Source of the DNA: Leucogyrophana mollusca
Lineage: Eukaryota > Basidiomycota > Agaricomycetes > Boletales
Assembly: GCA_021014945.1 (NCBI GenBank)
Contig: MU266361.1
Location: forward strand, 107,545 to 171,544
Length of the DNA: 64,000 nt
Direction: 5' to 3'
Part shown: positions 1-14,201 of the stretch, in pieces
Numbering within the stretch: position 1 is the first letter of the stretch
Layout of the letters: the number at the start of each line of letters is the position of its first letter
Program-made: the position numbers and the translations under genes
Notes under the pieces: generated by a model
Seen by the model: only the letters and a program-made list of their open reading frames with translations
What the model was told of the DNA's origin: nothing
The model's database searches: none

Positions 1-2
1 CT

Positions 3-2659
3 GGAGGCGTTGGACTAGGTGATGGTTCGGGCGCGGAAAATGTAAGCAAGGAAATCGAGGATGAGAGCCAAGTGGAGGGACTCCGAGGCGACACGGAAGA
101 CCTAGACCAAGAACGTGGACCTGATGACAAAGATAAGGACAACACTATCGAGATGAGTGAGGACTTCGGCGGGGCACTGGAGGATGTACCGGAAGACGAA
201 GATGATGAGCAGGATGATGAGAAGCGCGACGAGGAAGAGGGCGAGGAGCCGGAAGAGCAGCTCGGGGAGTTGGATGGGGGAGACCCGAACAAGGTCGACG
301 AGAAATTGTGGGGAGATGAAAGTGCGGAGAATGACAAGGGCGAACAAGACCAGATACCGCAGGATAGGTCGGAAGGGAATGAGCAGGAGAGTGATGTTGT
401 TGCAAAGGAGAATGGAAGGCGGAAAGAAAAGGAGAGCGACAAAGGCAAGCAAGGGGAACGGGATGCGGATTCGTCAATACCGCCTGCTGACGATGATAAG
501 GAGGACGAGCCCCAAGACGAGCCCCAAGAAGAAGGTGCGGGCGAGGAGGATAACGAGCTACCGAATGCTGGCGGCGCCCCCATGGAGGATCATGTTCCAG
601 ACGCAAACACGCTTGATCTTCCTGACGACATGACCCTCGACCAGGACGATAAAGAGACTGACAGAGGCAATGAGGGTGAGATGGATGTGGACGACGAGAT
701 GGATGGTGGCGATGATGGACAGCCAGAGGATGACGCGATGGAAGCGGATGAGAATGCTGCCAACCCTGCAGAGTCGACCGAAGACACCCACCTAGAAGGG
801 GACCAGCTCGCGGATCAGCTGCCACACGCTACGGAGGGTAACGATCAACCCGCAGACGAAGAAGACGATAGAGGCGCGGTCGCACGGCCTGACACGTCTT
901 CCGAGAACGGGAACGCAGATACCCAACAGCAGACAAACGAAAGTGCTGCACATGATCAGCACGGAGGTACGGGCGACCAGAAGGAAGATGCGGTCAGCGC
1001 CGAAAACACCAATCAAGACGCTACTGCTGAAGAGGCGAAGTGCGTGCAATTATTTATCTCTTGCCTTTTCGGCGACCTCATTCTCGTTGTAGACAGGATG
1101 GATCTGGGCTACGTACTGAGGAGCCTCAGAACAGTCCGAAAGACACTGCGCAGAACCCTGGCTCCGCCGAAGGCTTCCAGCGTGGCTCCGCATACTCTCG
1201 TGCACACAAGGATCTCGCCACCAATCCCCTCCGCAATCTCGGAGATGCGCTTAAAGAAGTTCAAGCACGTTTCGAGGATATCTTTAGCGGGGAATCCGAG
1301 CCTGCGCCCGAATTTACGCCTAACCCAAATGAAGTGGAGCAGGTAGAATACGCAGACGGAGGCGAGGATGGCGGGATGCAAGCACTCGGGCCTGCTGGGG
1401 AGGAACAGGTTACAAAGCTCAGCGAGTTGAAGCTAGCTGAAGACGAGCCCACTGCTGAGGGTGAGGTTGCGATGGACGTAGATGTGGAACTCCCAACGGA
1501 GCAACACACTCCGCCTCCACCGACATCTGCTTTCCGGGCAGATCCTACTGATGAAGTCCCACATCCCGACGTCGAAGGCGCCATCACTCAAAATGAAACG
1601 CGAACTGGTCTCCGCTCAGATCACGAATCTCTGCTCCCTGATGCGTCTGCTCTCAAGGCCGACGACGTCCCCATGGAGTCCGAAGTAGAAGAGGCTTCCA
1701 TCGAAGCCGCGCTACGTGCGTGGCAAGCGCAAGGCCAGCCACCGTCCAGCGCGGACGAGATATGGCGACTCTACTCATCCCTCACGCACGACCTCTCCTC
1801 CCAGCTCTGCGAGCAACTTCGGCTTATCCTTGCTCCTACTCTCGCAACGCGTCTGCGGGGCGACTACCGCACAGGCAAGCGCCTCAACATGAAGAAGATT
1901 ATATCCTATATCGCTTCGGACTACACCAAGGACAAGATCTGGTTGCGACGTACACGCCCTAGCCAGCGAGAGTACCAGGTGCTCATTGCCCTGGACGACT
2001 CGCGAAGTATGGCCGAATCACACAGCGTCCACCTTGCCTATGAGACCCTTGCACTCGTGGCGAAGGCGCTTGGGCGACTGGAGGTTGGAGATATTGCGAT
2101 TGCGAAGTTTGGGAGTGGAGTGGACTTGTTGCATTCATTCGACGAAGGACCGTTCACGGATGCAGCTGGGGCACGTGTGCTAGGGGCGTTTGGTTTCGAT
2201 CAGCGGGCGACAAACGTGCTGAGCCTTGTGGAAACAAGCTTGGGAGTACTGGAACGCGCAAGAGAGCGAGCGATGAGCGCTAGTGCTGGGGAGCTCTGGC
2301 AGCTTGAGATCATCATCAGTGATGGAATCTGTCAGGATCATGAACGACTTCGGACGGTGCTGCGGAAGGCGGCGGACCAGCGGGTCATGATCGTGTTCAT
2401 CATTATTGACTCGCTGCATCCCGCAGCGCCCGCACCCACGACGACCGCCAACACTGGCGCGACGGCGAATCAAAATTCGATACTGTCTATGAACCAGGTC
2501 GCGTATAAGATGGTGGAAGGCCGGATGGAGCTGCAAATGGAGCGGTACCTGGACTCGTTCCCATTCGAGTATTACGTCGTGCTGAGGAGTGTGGAGACGC
2601 TGCCGGAGGTGCTATCGGGGACGCTAAGACAGTTCTTCGAGAGGGTGTCCGAAGAATAG
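3..2659 (+). CDS. MDN1: Midasin (Mdn1/Rea1), C-terminal part, 5' end outside window
   Basis: This is the 3' end of midasin, the giant dynein-like AAA+ ATPase that strips assembly factors from pre-60S ribosomes in the nucleolus and nucleoplasm. The reading frame is already open at base 3 (G-G-V-G-L-G-D-G followed by E-N-V-S-K-E-I-E-D-E), a stretch conserved just before the acidic tail. Some 350 residues rich in Asp and Glu follow. The last about 240 residues form a von Willebrand A/MIDAS domain with the metal motif ALDDSRSMAES (DxSxS) near base 1990, then GDIAIAKFG and IIISDGICQDH. One intron, 1040..1092, keeps frame and joins AEEAK to QDGSGL. About 867 residues lie in the window. It is convergent with the downstream prenyltransferase gene, 178 nt away. 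Identification is firm. Confidence 0.95.
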
Positions 2660-2837
2660 AATAATGTACTTGAGGATATCTATTTTTTTTAACTATCGAG
2701 TCAATGTGTCAATGTAATATGTTCATTTTGTTGACTGGCCCAGTTCACTTGTGAACTCGTGTGAGGGATGGGTATCGAATTATTCCTGGTCCGCGGGCTG
2801 CAAAACATGGTCTAAGATAGTATCACTGCTCCTGCTG

Positions 2838-3928
2838 CTACGATGCCTTCGCACTCGTTCTTCCCATCGTCCACACTTTTCGCTGATAGTCCAACAAGAT
2901 TGGCACCAGATCTGAGAGGCCGAAGTCCGGCCAGTAGGTATCGATCATTTGAATCTGCGTGTGTTCGCAGCACTATTGTGAAGTGAAAACCGGGTTGGTT
3001 AAGGTTTTGCGAAGAGAAGCGGAGAACGGAGCAAGGTAAGAAAAAGGTACACTTGACATACCTGCCACTGCATAAACCCACTGAGTCTTTTGACGCCGCT
3101 TGTGCGGATGAAAATATCGAGGGGTGGTGTGCCAACCAGGGAGGTCATTAGGTGGTCGTCAATCGTTTGTTCGTTTATTTTTCTATTTGGGATAGGGATA
3201 TAACGTCAATAACCGCAGAAAGTTGGTCAAAAGGAGAGCACAAAAGTCGGGGGGGAACTATGAAATGAGTCAAGACGCACGAAACATTGGCACCGTCACT
3301 GAAAAGACCATGGCGGACAACAGACTCGACAGCGGTGGTAATTTCATGGCGGGAGGTGTAGGGCATGCAAAGGTTGAGGACTGCTCTGTGGCCACAGCAT
3401 GTCAATGCCAAAGAGGAGCGCGGTGGATGCGAATGAAAATGTACTTGTTATTATGGCGAGTCAAGCCCTCGGCCTCCTCGACAGCAGCCTGTACTGCAGG
3501 AGGTAGCAGGGACTTATTGCCCAGAACATTGAGGCGCACACCATACTTGTCTAGCAATGCTCTAGGGTTTATTAGACGCAAGACAAGTATGACCTATCGA
3601 GTACATACCCATGCCGAGATATCTCTCGCAATTTCTCCTCTGCCAATTTCATGAGGGCGTCCACCTCGGCGGGTGAGCGGTTAAAGTTCTCGATGGAGAA
3701 CGCGTAGACCGTGACACAACCAACTTTCAGGCGCATGCATATTTCGAGAACCCTTCTGAGTGCATAGAACCCGGCGGTATGACCTTCTTCGACTCTTTTC
3801 CCGCTTTTCCGGGCATACCGTCTATTCCCATCCATTTCGAATGCGACATGTCGTGGCACTGGTCCTGCGGCTAGAACTGCGAGGAGGAGGAGTGAAAGCT
3901 GGGTTTGTAGCCACGAGAACAGAGACAT
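2838..3928 (-). CDS. RER2: cis-Prenyltransferase (dehydrodolichyl diphosphate synthase, Rer2/Srt1 type)
   Basis: The enzyme condenses isopentenyl diphosphate units onto farnesyl diphosphate to make dehydrodolichyl diphosphate, the precursor of the ER dolichol carrier for N-glycosylation. Five exons join in frame: 3928..3609, 3561..3445, 3385..3281, 3182..3062 and 2972..2838, giving 265 residues. Family signatures are in order: [10 protein letters not shown] with the catalytic Asp and the DGNRR diphosphate loop, [49 protein letters not shown] with the RTSG substrate loop, and [19 protein letters not shown]. The hydrophobic N-terminus ([20 protein letters not shown]) may be an ER membrane anchor. 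Length is near the usual 260-300. Choice between the Rer2 and Srt1 paralogue cannot be made from sequence alone. Confidence 0.93.
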
Positions 3929-4107
3929 TATAAGCGACCTTCTACGCGCGTGCCACGATCGAGGAACTGCGAGGGTCGATATTTGTAAGCAGCACCGCCA
4001 CTATAACACTGCAGCCGAGAGGGTACTGTTTTGGTTACGCTGCCAGTCCTGTCTCTTGGACTTTGACTTTGACTTTGACGTTCTACAGCTAATCTGCGGC
4101 GTATATT

Positions 4108-6442
4108 ATGGCGCACTCTAATGGAAAGCAGACAATTCCACCCCCAGACGATGAGGAACGCCAAGGTCTTCTGTCGGCCGTAGATGCACAGGATAATGAC
4201 CAAGAGCAAGACCTGCAGGACAAGTCAGAGTCGGCGCCCCACACCTCCAACAAATGGAAATTACTAGCAGCAGCGACAGGCATAGCTGTCGTTGCTGCCC
4301 TTGGATCTCTGGCTCTGTGGGACCGCGCGCGCACCGTTCCTCGACGGACGCCGCACTTTGACAAGGACACTGTATTCAACAACGGTACTCATGATTTTAA
4401 ACGCACCGTGCTTATGGTATCTATTGACGGCTTGCGGTGAGTCACCTTCATATCTTGAAGGAAGGGTGATACTCAATCTATCGCTCAGAGCGGACTACCT
4501 CGACCGCGGGCTGACACCGCATTTACTTGATATTAGCAAGAAGGGCCTGAGAGCCAAGTACATGAAGCCTATATTCCCTGTGAGTGATATCCTTGAACAG
4601 CCGTGCAAAGCTAAACGCGACTTGGAGCGTATATAGACTCTCACATTCCCGTAAGTCACCGTTTCCCGTCTGTTACTCTGACTCACCAAACCAACTTCCA
4701 GTAATCACTGGTCCCTCATGTAGGTCAATGTCGCGATCTTACTGCTTTCCGTACTGAAGGAGCATAGGACTGGACTTTACGCCGAGTCTCACGGAATCAT
4801 TGGAAACAACTTTTGGGACCCCGCAACTAATACCGAGTTCTTTTATAACCGTATCGAGTCGTGCTGGAACGCGAGCTGGTGGTTCGGCGAGCCTGTAAGT
4901 GCTTGGGTTTCTTGCCATCTTCACCCAATGTTTTACCACCTCATGACGTACTCTTCTCATGCCTGCTCCCCTACCGACCGCCTATCACCGTCATTCCCAA
5001 ACCACTAATCTAATGCGACGTCAGATGTGGGAGACTGCCGAGCGCGCAGGGATCAAGACCGCCAATCTTATGTGGTGCGGACCCATGCAAACAAGTGGTA
5101 ATGTATAGGTTCACTGATGCAATTCGACAGGCCTGGTCCTCCCCATACGACGTCTGGCGCATCGTCGACATACTTCGTTCCGTGGAGAGTGAGTACCTTC
5201 TGTCTGTCATGGGAATCGCACCTCCCGCCGCCCATGTGCCCCCATGGCGAACGAGTCTTTTTTTTTTTTTTTCGTCCAATGCTGAAATTCGCGCTTTGAC
5301 TGAACGTAGGATCACGTCCCCCTGAGCGAAAAACATGACCAGTTACTCGCGTGGATCGATATGCCGTTCGAAGAGAGGCCGCAGTTACTCCTCGGTGAGT
5401 AGTCTTTCTATTATCGTTCGTCCACTCATACTTATATGTATTCCTTACACACTTTTGAATTGTAGCCTACGAACCTTCACTTGATCAAGCAGGACACGCA
5501 ACAGGCCCTGGCTCCGCTCGTATCAACGTGCGCCCCTATCCTCCCTTTCCCTCTCGTATACTCACCTTGCTCGCCCCAAGTCAACGCTCCTGACAATCGA
5601 CCGCTTCGCTCGTACCCTTCAAGCCTCTCTCGCTTCTCGGAACCTCACAGATATAGTCGACGTCATCTTCGTTAGTGATCATGGTATGGCGGACACGAGC
5701 CACCCAGAGTGGGTGTATGTCGACGACAGCGACATCCTTGGAGAGGAATGGGGACTGGTCGAGCATCGAGATGGTAAGTCGGCACCTCGACGGGGGAACT
5801 ACCGGCTTTTCCGCTACCTGATCCTGACGAACCAACCCACAGGCTGGCCATCAATGGGCCTGCGCTTTGCCCCTACTGCAAACACGTCGCATATTCTCGA
5901 GAAGCTGCTAGTCGCCTCTCAAGCGTCCGCATCATCAGCGCCAGATTCGAAGCCTAAATTCGACGTCTACACGACGCCCCAGCTCGGCTTCTCGCCCGCG
6001 CCCCAAGACGCGGCAATGCCCTCCCGGTATCACTTCGCAGCAAATGAGCGCATCGCTCCGATCTATGTCGTCCCGAGGATGGGGTACGCTCTCACGAGCA
6101 GGAAGGACGGGAATGAGGGAATGACACTTGGGGTGAGATCCGTATTCCTCTGCAATTCAATGGGCCCTGACCATACTCACGCTGATCTAGAACCACGGAT
6201 ACGACAATGATGAATTAAGCATGCGCGCGATGTTCGTCGCCCATGGGCCGTTCTCTACTGGGGCCAAGGTCTCGTTCTCTGCTGGAACCAAGGACGCGTG
6301 GCACTCAACTGAGGAGGACGCGTATGTTATCAATGGGTTCGAGAACGTGCAGATCTATGGGCTGGTTATGAAGTTGCTTGGTATTGAGGACCGGGCAGCG
6401 CCGACGAATGGGACGGAAGGGTTCTGGGACGCGTATTTTTAG
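4108..6442 (+). CDS. Nucleotide pyrophosphatase/phosphodiesterase (NPP/ENPP family), type II membrane protein
   Basis: It is a two-metal alkaline-phosphatase-superfamily enzyme that hydrolyses nucleotide pyrophosphate or phosphodiester bonds, probably on the lumenal or outer face of a membrane. An acidic cytosolic tail of about 50 residues precedes one membrane segment (LLAAATGIAVVAALGSLALW). The hand-built model has 12 exons: 4108..4436, 4489..4579, 4637..4650, 4702..4719, 4768..4894, 5025..5074, 5131..5188, 5310..5394, 5466..5527, 5581..5773, 5843..6132 and 6191..6442. They sum to 522 residues without a frame break. Catalytic landmarks are VSIDGLR (metal Asp), TLTFPNH (nucleophile Thr), YAESHGIIGNNFWDP, PSLDQAGH (metal Asp and His), VSDHGMAD (metal Asp and His) and MFVAHGPF (metal His). 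Exons 3 and 4 are only 14 and 18 nt. It is similar in plan to yeast Npp1/Npp2; the natural substrate is unknown. Confidence 0.92.
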
Positions 6443-6848
6443 ACACCACAGGCATAGGTGGGGACGGCGCGGGGGTGGGCGTGGATGATCTAATAGGCTA
6501 TGTGGTACATTGTGTACATGTCAATGGTTCGGCTAGCTACGTATATACTGCGCTCCAGATAATACCAACATCGATATCTAGATGCGCTCGAGTGGAATAT
6601 AGAAACTTTCGGAAGTAAAAGCAGGAGTCAAAAACACTTGAAATGCACGATATGATATAGTGTATCTAGAGCAAATTCATGTCACTTTCATGTGGCCGGG
6701 CCTTGGAATTAAACCCGTACAGATGCGTAGGAAACATATTTACTTAACGATAAAACGCGAAGACATCTGGTTAACATTAAATAAGGTCGTATAAGTTGCA
6801 CCATCCATGGCGCTGATCCACACACTCCGCCGCTTCTCACAATTTAAC
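6443..6848. other. Intergenic, convergent 3' ends
   Basis: This is the 406-nt gap between the convergent phosphodiesterase and SYLF genes. It is AT-rich towards the middle and presumably carries both 3' UTRs. No coding, RNA or repeat signal was seen. Confidence 0.6.
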
Positions 6849-7867
6849 TCAGCCCTCAGCATCGAATACCATATGGTTCTGACCACCGCCAACCTGAATG
6901 TGCTCACCCGTCTCTGTAGGGACGTATGCTGCCTGTGGAACCCCTGTCTCGTCCAGCCCTTCCGCGGCCTCGATGATCTCGTACAGGCGCGATGCGACCT
7001 CGGGCGGCGGGACGCGTCCGCCTAGGATATCCCGTGCGGGGACTGGAGAGCCGTAGAACTCGCGGTTGGCGTCTTTACGCTCGATCAGGACTGTCCCTTC
7101 AAGCGAGAGGCCCGCAAAGAGACCTATGTGACGTGTAAACAAACTGAGAGCATAAAGCGAATCAGGGCACAAACGCGCACCCTTTGACTTGGAGTATGAG
7201 AACATCGGCGCCGGATGGGCCAAGCTCGCCTGTACACTGCCACCTGTTCCAATCGGTCCCGCGGAGGCACTGATGTTCCCCCCAATGGTAACATTCCCGC
7301 CCATGGAGAACGCTTTCACGGCGTCCTCGCTGTTAAGCACGATGACGAAGTCCGTGATGTCAGCACCAATCTGAAGTCCCCACCCAAGTCCGCCTGTGGC
7401 GATACAGGAGGGTGCGGACCAAGAGCCGTCTGCCAAACGGGATATGACGAGGCCTGAGCCGGCTTTTCCAGAGAACATGAAGCCAGCTTTGATGACTTGG
7501 AATACAGCGAGGCCTGTGTGGTGCAGTGAGTTGGAGTGATTGTGGGTGGTAAAAGGAAGCTTACCGCGTGCATGGAGGAGAACTGCCTTTGGTATTGAGT
7601 TGAGGGCGGACTCGGGGCGGTCGGGGTCAGCTAGACGTGTCGAGATTATGGTTAATGTCGATACTATCGTATAAATGACGTGAAAATAGACATACCGAGG
7701 AAACTGTTGAGGATCTTGGCGGCCTTGTCTGCTTCGCCTGGCAGAGTGAAACCTTGGACAAAGTCTCTCGATCCTGAGGCAACGCGGGAAGAGCCTTCCT
7801 TCACAAATGCCGTTGCCTGTATTCCAGCTTTCTGTGCGCCACGTTTGAATTTATCGAGCATAGACAT
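6849..7867 (-). CDS. SYLF-domain (Ysc84/SH3YL1-type) lipid- and actin-binding protein
   Basis: SYLF (DUF500) proteins bind phosphoinositides and actin and act at endocytic sites in yeast (Ysc84/Lsb3). Four exons, 7867..7696, 7630..7565, 7513..7181 and 7123..6849, join in frame to 281 residues. The start is the ATG giving MSMLDKFKRG. The domain core covers most of the protein: IPKAVLLHARGLAVFQVIK, SGKAGSGLVISRLADGSWS, PSCIATGGLGWGLQIGADIT, FVIVLNSEDAVKAFS, GNVTIGGNISASAGPIG and FSYSKSKGLFAGLSLEGTVL, the glycine-rich pattern typical of the family. Unlike Ysc84 there is no C-terminal SH3 domain. The tail ends about 55 residues after the last strand, so the protein is a SYLF-only form, as in many basidiomycetes. 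An upstream in-frame ATG at 8065 exists but its leader is not protein-like. Confidence 0.9.
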
Positions 7868-8304
7868 GGTGAGCGTCAGTGATGAGCGTAGTAGCTGTGA
7901 TTGATGGCGCTGTTGGGGGGAGCTGTGTGCACTGGGGTTAGGGTTGCCCAATGACTTGCCAATATCGCTTATGTAAATAAAGCTCTGAGTTCGTTGCGAG
8001 CTTGAACTCAGAACTTGACTTTTAGAGGACCTACATAGCACACCTAACGGGAGATCACCATACATGGCCAGAACAAATGACCTTGCTCCAGCTCGGACGG
8101 TCCTTGGTGAGTTGCAGGACCAACTTTACTACTGACGGCACTCCAATATTTATATCTTCTCTCATTTCCTCCACGGATGTCACCGTAGGTACAGATGTAG
8201 TCGCAGCAGGGTTGTACATACTACTCCCCTGATCCTGCTGTGGTCAAGATGGATCCCAGCGCCGCACTTTGACCTCACCTGAGCGAACCCAAACCGTGGA
8301 CGCT
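7868..8304. promoter_or_regulatory. Divergent upstream region
   Basis: This 437-nt gap lies between the start of the minus-strand SYLF gene and the plus-strand unknown gene and must hold both promoters. No clear TATA element was recognised. A short ATG at 8249 (MDPSAAL, then stop) lies just upstream of the plus gene in another frame. Confidence 0.4.
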
Positions 8305-9566
8305 ATGGTCCCGGCTGCTGCCGCCCTACCAGTTATCGGCATTATCCTGAAAGGCTGTCCATCGAGTCAATCATATGGTACCGGGGGGTCTACTCTCACG
8401 CCGGACATTCGTGGTATCGACCTTGTTGAAATGGATCCCATTGCACTAAGCAGCGATGCTCTCCTGAACCAAATCCGCGACCTCGAGGGATGTTCCACAC
8501 TGATCAACACATCTTTCATAAAGGTCGACCAGTTCCTCAAGGACAAGAGCACTCATTCGTCTAGTTCCGTCTCAGCTCACCCCGCAGAATCCCTGGAAAA
8601 TGACCAACGGACTGCACTATGGGGCACCTACCGCGTTGTAAGTACAACTAGTATCACCGACCTGTACGCTGGCTGAAGTATGGCTATGCATTGAAATAAC
8701 CATATCTCCTCAGAAATATGGTGCGGCCCTGAGGCACTCCCATCTTATCGCCAGACAGGTTGGTGATTCCGTCAAAAGTACTTTCTTTCACTTGAACCCA
8801 CTCCGATTTTCGATGCTCATGATCTGAGCAGATATTGCCACGCCTGCGCCGACGACGTCGACAACGGACATCACAAAACTTTTGGCCCACCATAGGATGG
8901 TAAATGAATGATTGGTATTATCTAGCATTCGTCCTGAGTCTTGCACTACAGTTACTCAAGAAACACAAGGGCCAAGCAGGTACCCTAGTCGACGAGTTTA
9001 CCACACTTGAGCACAATGTCAAAAAGACTGCTGCCAATATAGCGGGTATGAAAATCGACGCGGATAGAGTTAGCTGGGGCTTCATGAAGCTTGGTGACGT
9101 CTGGATGGCAGTGTCCGCCGTGCTGGAGTCTCTCATCGAACACATGGATCGTCCCCCCAGCGACCCCTTGTACAAGGTGTGTTTGTCTTCGTACTAGCGT
9201 ATCAGTGCGATGAGAAGCTAACTCCCGGTCGCGCTCTCTGAACTTATTGCCTTAAGGAGGCGATTGGAACATTAGGCAGTGCAATGGCAGAATATGAGAA
9301 GGTTACCGGCGCTCCCGCAAACCCACCTAGCACTCGTTTCCGACGCCCATATCCACCTACCTCGCAGAATCAGACATCAAAGCCGTGTCGCAGAACCAGT
9401 AGGCCCATCTGGGTCAAAACACATGGTCTAACGTGTACGCCTCTCCACCCCCATCCAGCGCATGCTCGAGAACTCACCTACGTTATCATCGAACATAGCG
9501 GAAAGCACACTCGTTGGCCCTAAACTGGAACAAGATGTTGGATCTGAGGCAGCGAGGCACGACTGA
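8305..9566 (+). CDS. Unrecognised helical protein, multi-exon
   Basis: I do not recognise a family. The protein-like segments fit a spliced gene: MVPAAAALPVIGIILKG to ALWGTYRV, then KYGAALRHSHLIARQ, then a Thr/Pro-rich link (IATPAPTTSTTDITKLL). After that come a strongly helical block (GTLVDEFTTLEHNVKKTAAN and WMAVSAVLESLIEHMDRP), EAIGTLGSAMAEYEKV, ESDIKAVSQNQ, and a tail ending GSEAARHD at TGA 9564..9566. Approximate introns are 8641-8714, 8760-8830, 8898-8951, 9177-9257, 9300s-9369 and 9399-9470. The start is uncertain: the first in-frame ATG is 8305, but MDPSAAL from 8249 in another frame would fit a longer N-terminus if an indel or an extra splice exists. The helical N-terminal plan recalls adaptor regions of fungal NLR-like genes, but nothing specific supports that. 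Confidence 0.45.
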
Positions 9567-9989
9567 GATGTGGAGGATCTGGGTAACTTCCGGAGCTGCT
9601 ACGCCTAAGCATAGTGGCGAGAACGATCCGTTCGTAGTATTGGTACAAGAAGGTCGGAGTAAGTTCATCGGGCTCGAACTTATCGGGAGCATCGATGACG
9701 GCCAGCATTATACCCATGCAAATAATTCCCGCCGTTCAGTCGTCCGATCTTCCATGGCTGCCTTTACCTTGCTCAATGCCGCACACGAGCCATTGCTCGA
9801 AGAGACATCGAGGTTAACGCCATTTCGTAACATCCCTTACTCCTTCGATCAACTTTGCTTTGGGTTTCACCACTGTATGGCGTTGGCGAGACTCAAGGTC
9901 GAGACACGAGACAAATTATATTGGACAATCCTGAAGTCACCAAGAAAAACCAATGAATACCTGTAGGAGCAGTCGTGATAACAGGAGGC

Positions 9990-12112
<2,123 letters not shown>

Positions 12113-14201
12113 GGTGACCTGAGGAAAATGGCTCCCTGCGAAGGCCTCGCAGAGGCTATCTTTATATTGGACTAGTAATTGATGCATACAGTCGCTCGGA
12201 TGAACTGGGGAACGGGAACCGAAGAACTTGAGGTCAGGCGGCCACGGTTCCACATGCTTTTAAAGGCCCACTGCGTGACGATAGTGCGACGATGCGAACG
12301 CGACACGAATTCCAAACTATGATGCCCCCCATGGCCCCAAGATGAATAGACATCAAGGAGGTTCATCGAGTACCTTTTGAAGACCCATTCAAGAAAGATC
12401 AAGGCAGTACGGCTGACGCCTGCGGATCACCGCTCAATTGACACCGTATGTAACAGTTTGTTGCCGGTCAGTCGCACTCTCCCCACAGTCGACATATTCA
12501 TGGAAGATGTACCTCACGCGTCTCAATTCGCAATTTTCGAGCCAGCAACTCCCGAGTCGAGACTCTGGAATCACATGAAAGGACTGTGCTGGCTAATCAA
12601 GACAGTGCTAAATTGGTTCGCACTGTCGCAATCAGTTGCTGGAATCTGGTGAGACCTTTACTGCGTGAGGCACTTCTGCAATTCACTCATACAAACATAG
12701 TCTTGGAATTCGATGTATGTGTGTGAAGTTAGCACGACATAGAACGTCGCTGACATTTGCGCTGTCAACGCAATCCGAAATGAAGACCGCAGGCGTTCCA
12801 ACCCTTGTTTGAACCTTCGTCAATCGACCGCATAAACATCGTTGAATAGCAATATTGAAAGACGCCATCAGCTACATAGCTTGCATAGGCCAAGCGATCG
12901 CAGAGACCTCCCGAGGCAGCGAGAGCCACACAACCTCCACTTGAAGGTCACCCCGCGCTTTCGATTCGTCCGAATAATTGCTATGCATCATCCAGTGAAG
13001 AGCATTGGTGATTGAAAGGAGACGAATATATCCCATTGGTGGTCTCCGTTGCGCCGATTACTTTGTGTCAGTCCAGGCGCAGTGGTTACGAGAGGTTGCC
13101 TCGTTTCATATATTGCTCGGCGCTTGACAGGAGGATCCGGAATGGTCGACTCTGGTCATTAATATGGCTACAGGGAAAATTCCATATCGTATACAATAGG
13201 GGGCCAATTTCTTAAAAGATAATTTGTAGAATTCGCGACACAAAGGAGTTCGCCTTCGTATAGTCAGATACGCCGAAAATATGAAACTCGGGCGCAAGTC
13301 TGGATGGCCGGATAGGACGCAGATGTTTCCCTCTTGAATTGGACCATGGCCGCCGTCGACTTGCCATCCTCGAGAACCGTTGCGCGCAAAACGGAGCCGA
13401 CTCAACGATCCTTGACGTTCGTCCGTCGACGAAACCAGCATATGTACTTCTGTACAGAACAAAGCTTAATAAACCTGTAGACGTTCCTAATCGGATGACG
13501 GGCTTACGGGACAGCGTCAATCTTTCTCCAAGCCTCAGAGAACCGGAACTAGGCCAAGTTTTCCAATGGAGATTTGGCGCGGTGGGCACAGCTCTTCAAA
13601 GCTCAAACCGCGGCACAATGCTTGAACCATGAATGGATGTGCCCGCCGCAACATTGGCTGCCTGAACTCCAACCTCATCTCAAGGTCTCAACAACTCCGC
13701 AGATCGAAAGCAACCTGAGAAGTGGCAGGGATTGCAGTAAGGCGGTGCCGATCTGCAGGGGTGGTATGAATGCAAAGTTTGATAAGGACCATAAGGACAT
13801 ATTGCGATTGGTAAAGCAAGCGCTGGGAGATATTCGTCTGCGTACATGCGCTGGAGCTGCTCTGAGTTGCCAAACCTTGCTATGATGCGCCTATGGCAAA
13901 TGCCACTCGCGAGTAAGCTGGGGGCCGACCTTGTTCCAGTCGCTACAAGCACATGATCACGAGGATATCGAGCCAAGAGTCAACCGATCAGCTGCCAACA
14001 CATGAGGAAGGCACTGGAAGCCCCAGGGTGACAGGAGGCAGCCAGACCTACTCCGGTAATTTCCGAGCATAGTGGCGCAATTTCCTTACACGCGTTTCTC
14101 TGCAGGCTTGATGCTGTCACTGAGGTAAGGGCTGAAGCGACCTCTGACCACAGTCATAACCATCATTATCGTCGATTCTCTCAAACCAGCGGGCTAGCAA
14201 A
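12113..14201. other. Gene-free stretch between divergent glucoamylase and RING genes
   Basis: This 2.1 kb gap holds both upstream regions. Short open frames occur (12377..12652 plus; 13212..13589 minus; 13339..13632 plus), but none has recognisable domain content or consistent splice structure. CTGGGG, which matches the Cre1/CreA consensus SYGGRG, is at 12205..12210. No transposon ends or RNA genes were recognised. Confidence 0.5.
12159..12169 (-). promoter_or_regulatory. Candidate TATA/CCAAT element of the glucoamylase gene
   Basis: On the minus strand the sequence reads CCAATATAAAG, about 50 nt before the glucoamylase ATG. The position and sequence fit a fungal core promoter. It is not proven. 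Confidence 0.5.

Noticed and set aside
102..825. Long minus-strand open frames opposite the midasin acidic region
   Set aside because: They are shadows of a GA-rich coding stretch: their composition (Leu/Ile/Val runs or Ser/His/Pro runs) simply mirrors the Asp/Glu codons on the plus strand.
5075..5097. Later donor (GTAATG at 5098) for exon 6 of the phosphodiesterase
   Set aside because: It breaks frame with the next exon. The donor at 5075 gives NLMWPGPPHTTSGAS, the conserved NPP sequence.
9514..9966. A 150-codon plus-strand frame downstream of the unknown gene
   Set aside because: It begins inside the proposed last exon in another frame, has no recognisable motif and ends just at the glucoamylase 3' end. 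It was kept out as a gene, although a small real gene cannot be excluded.
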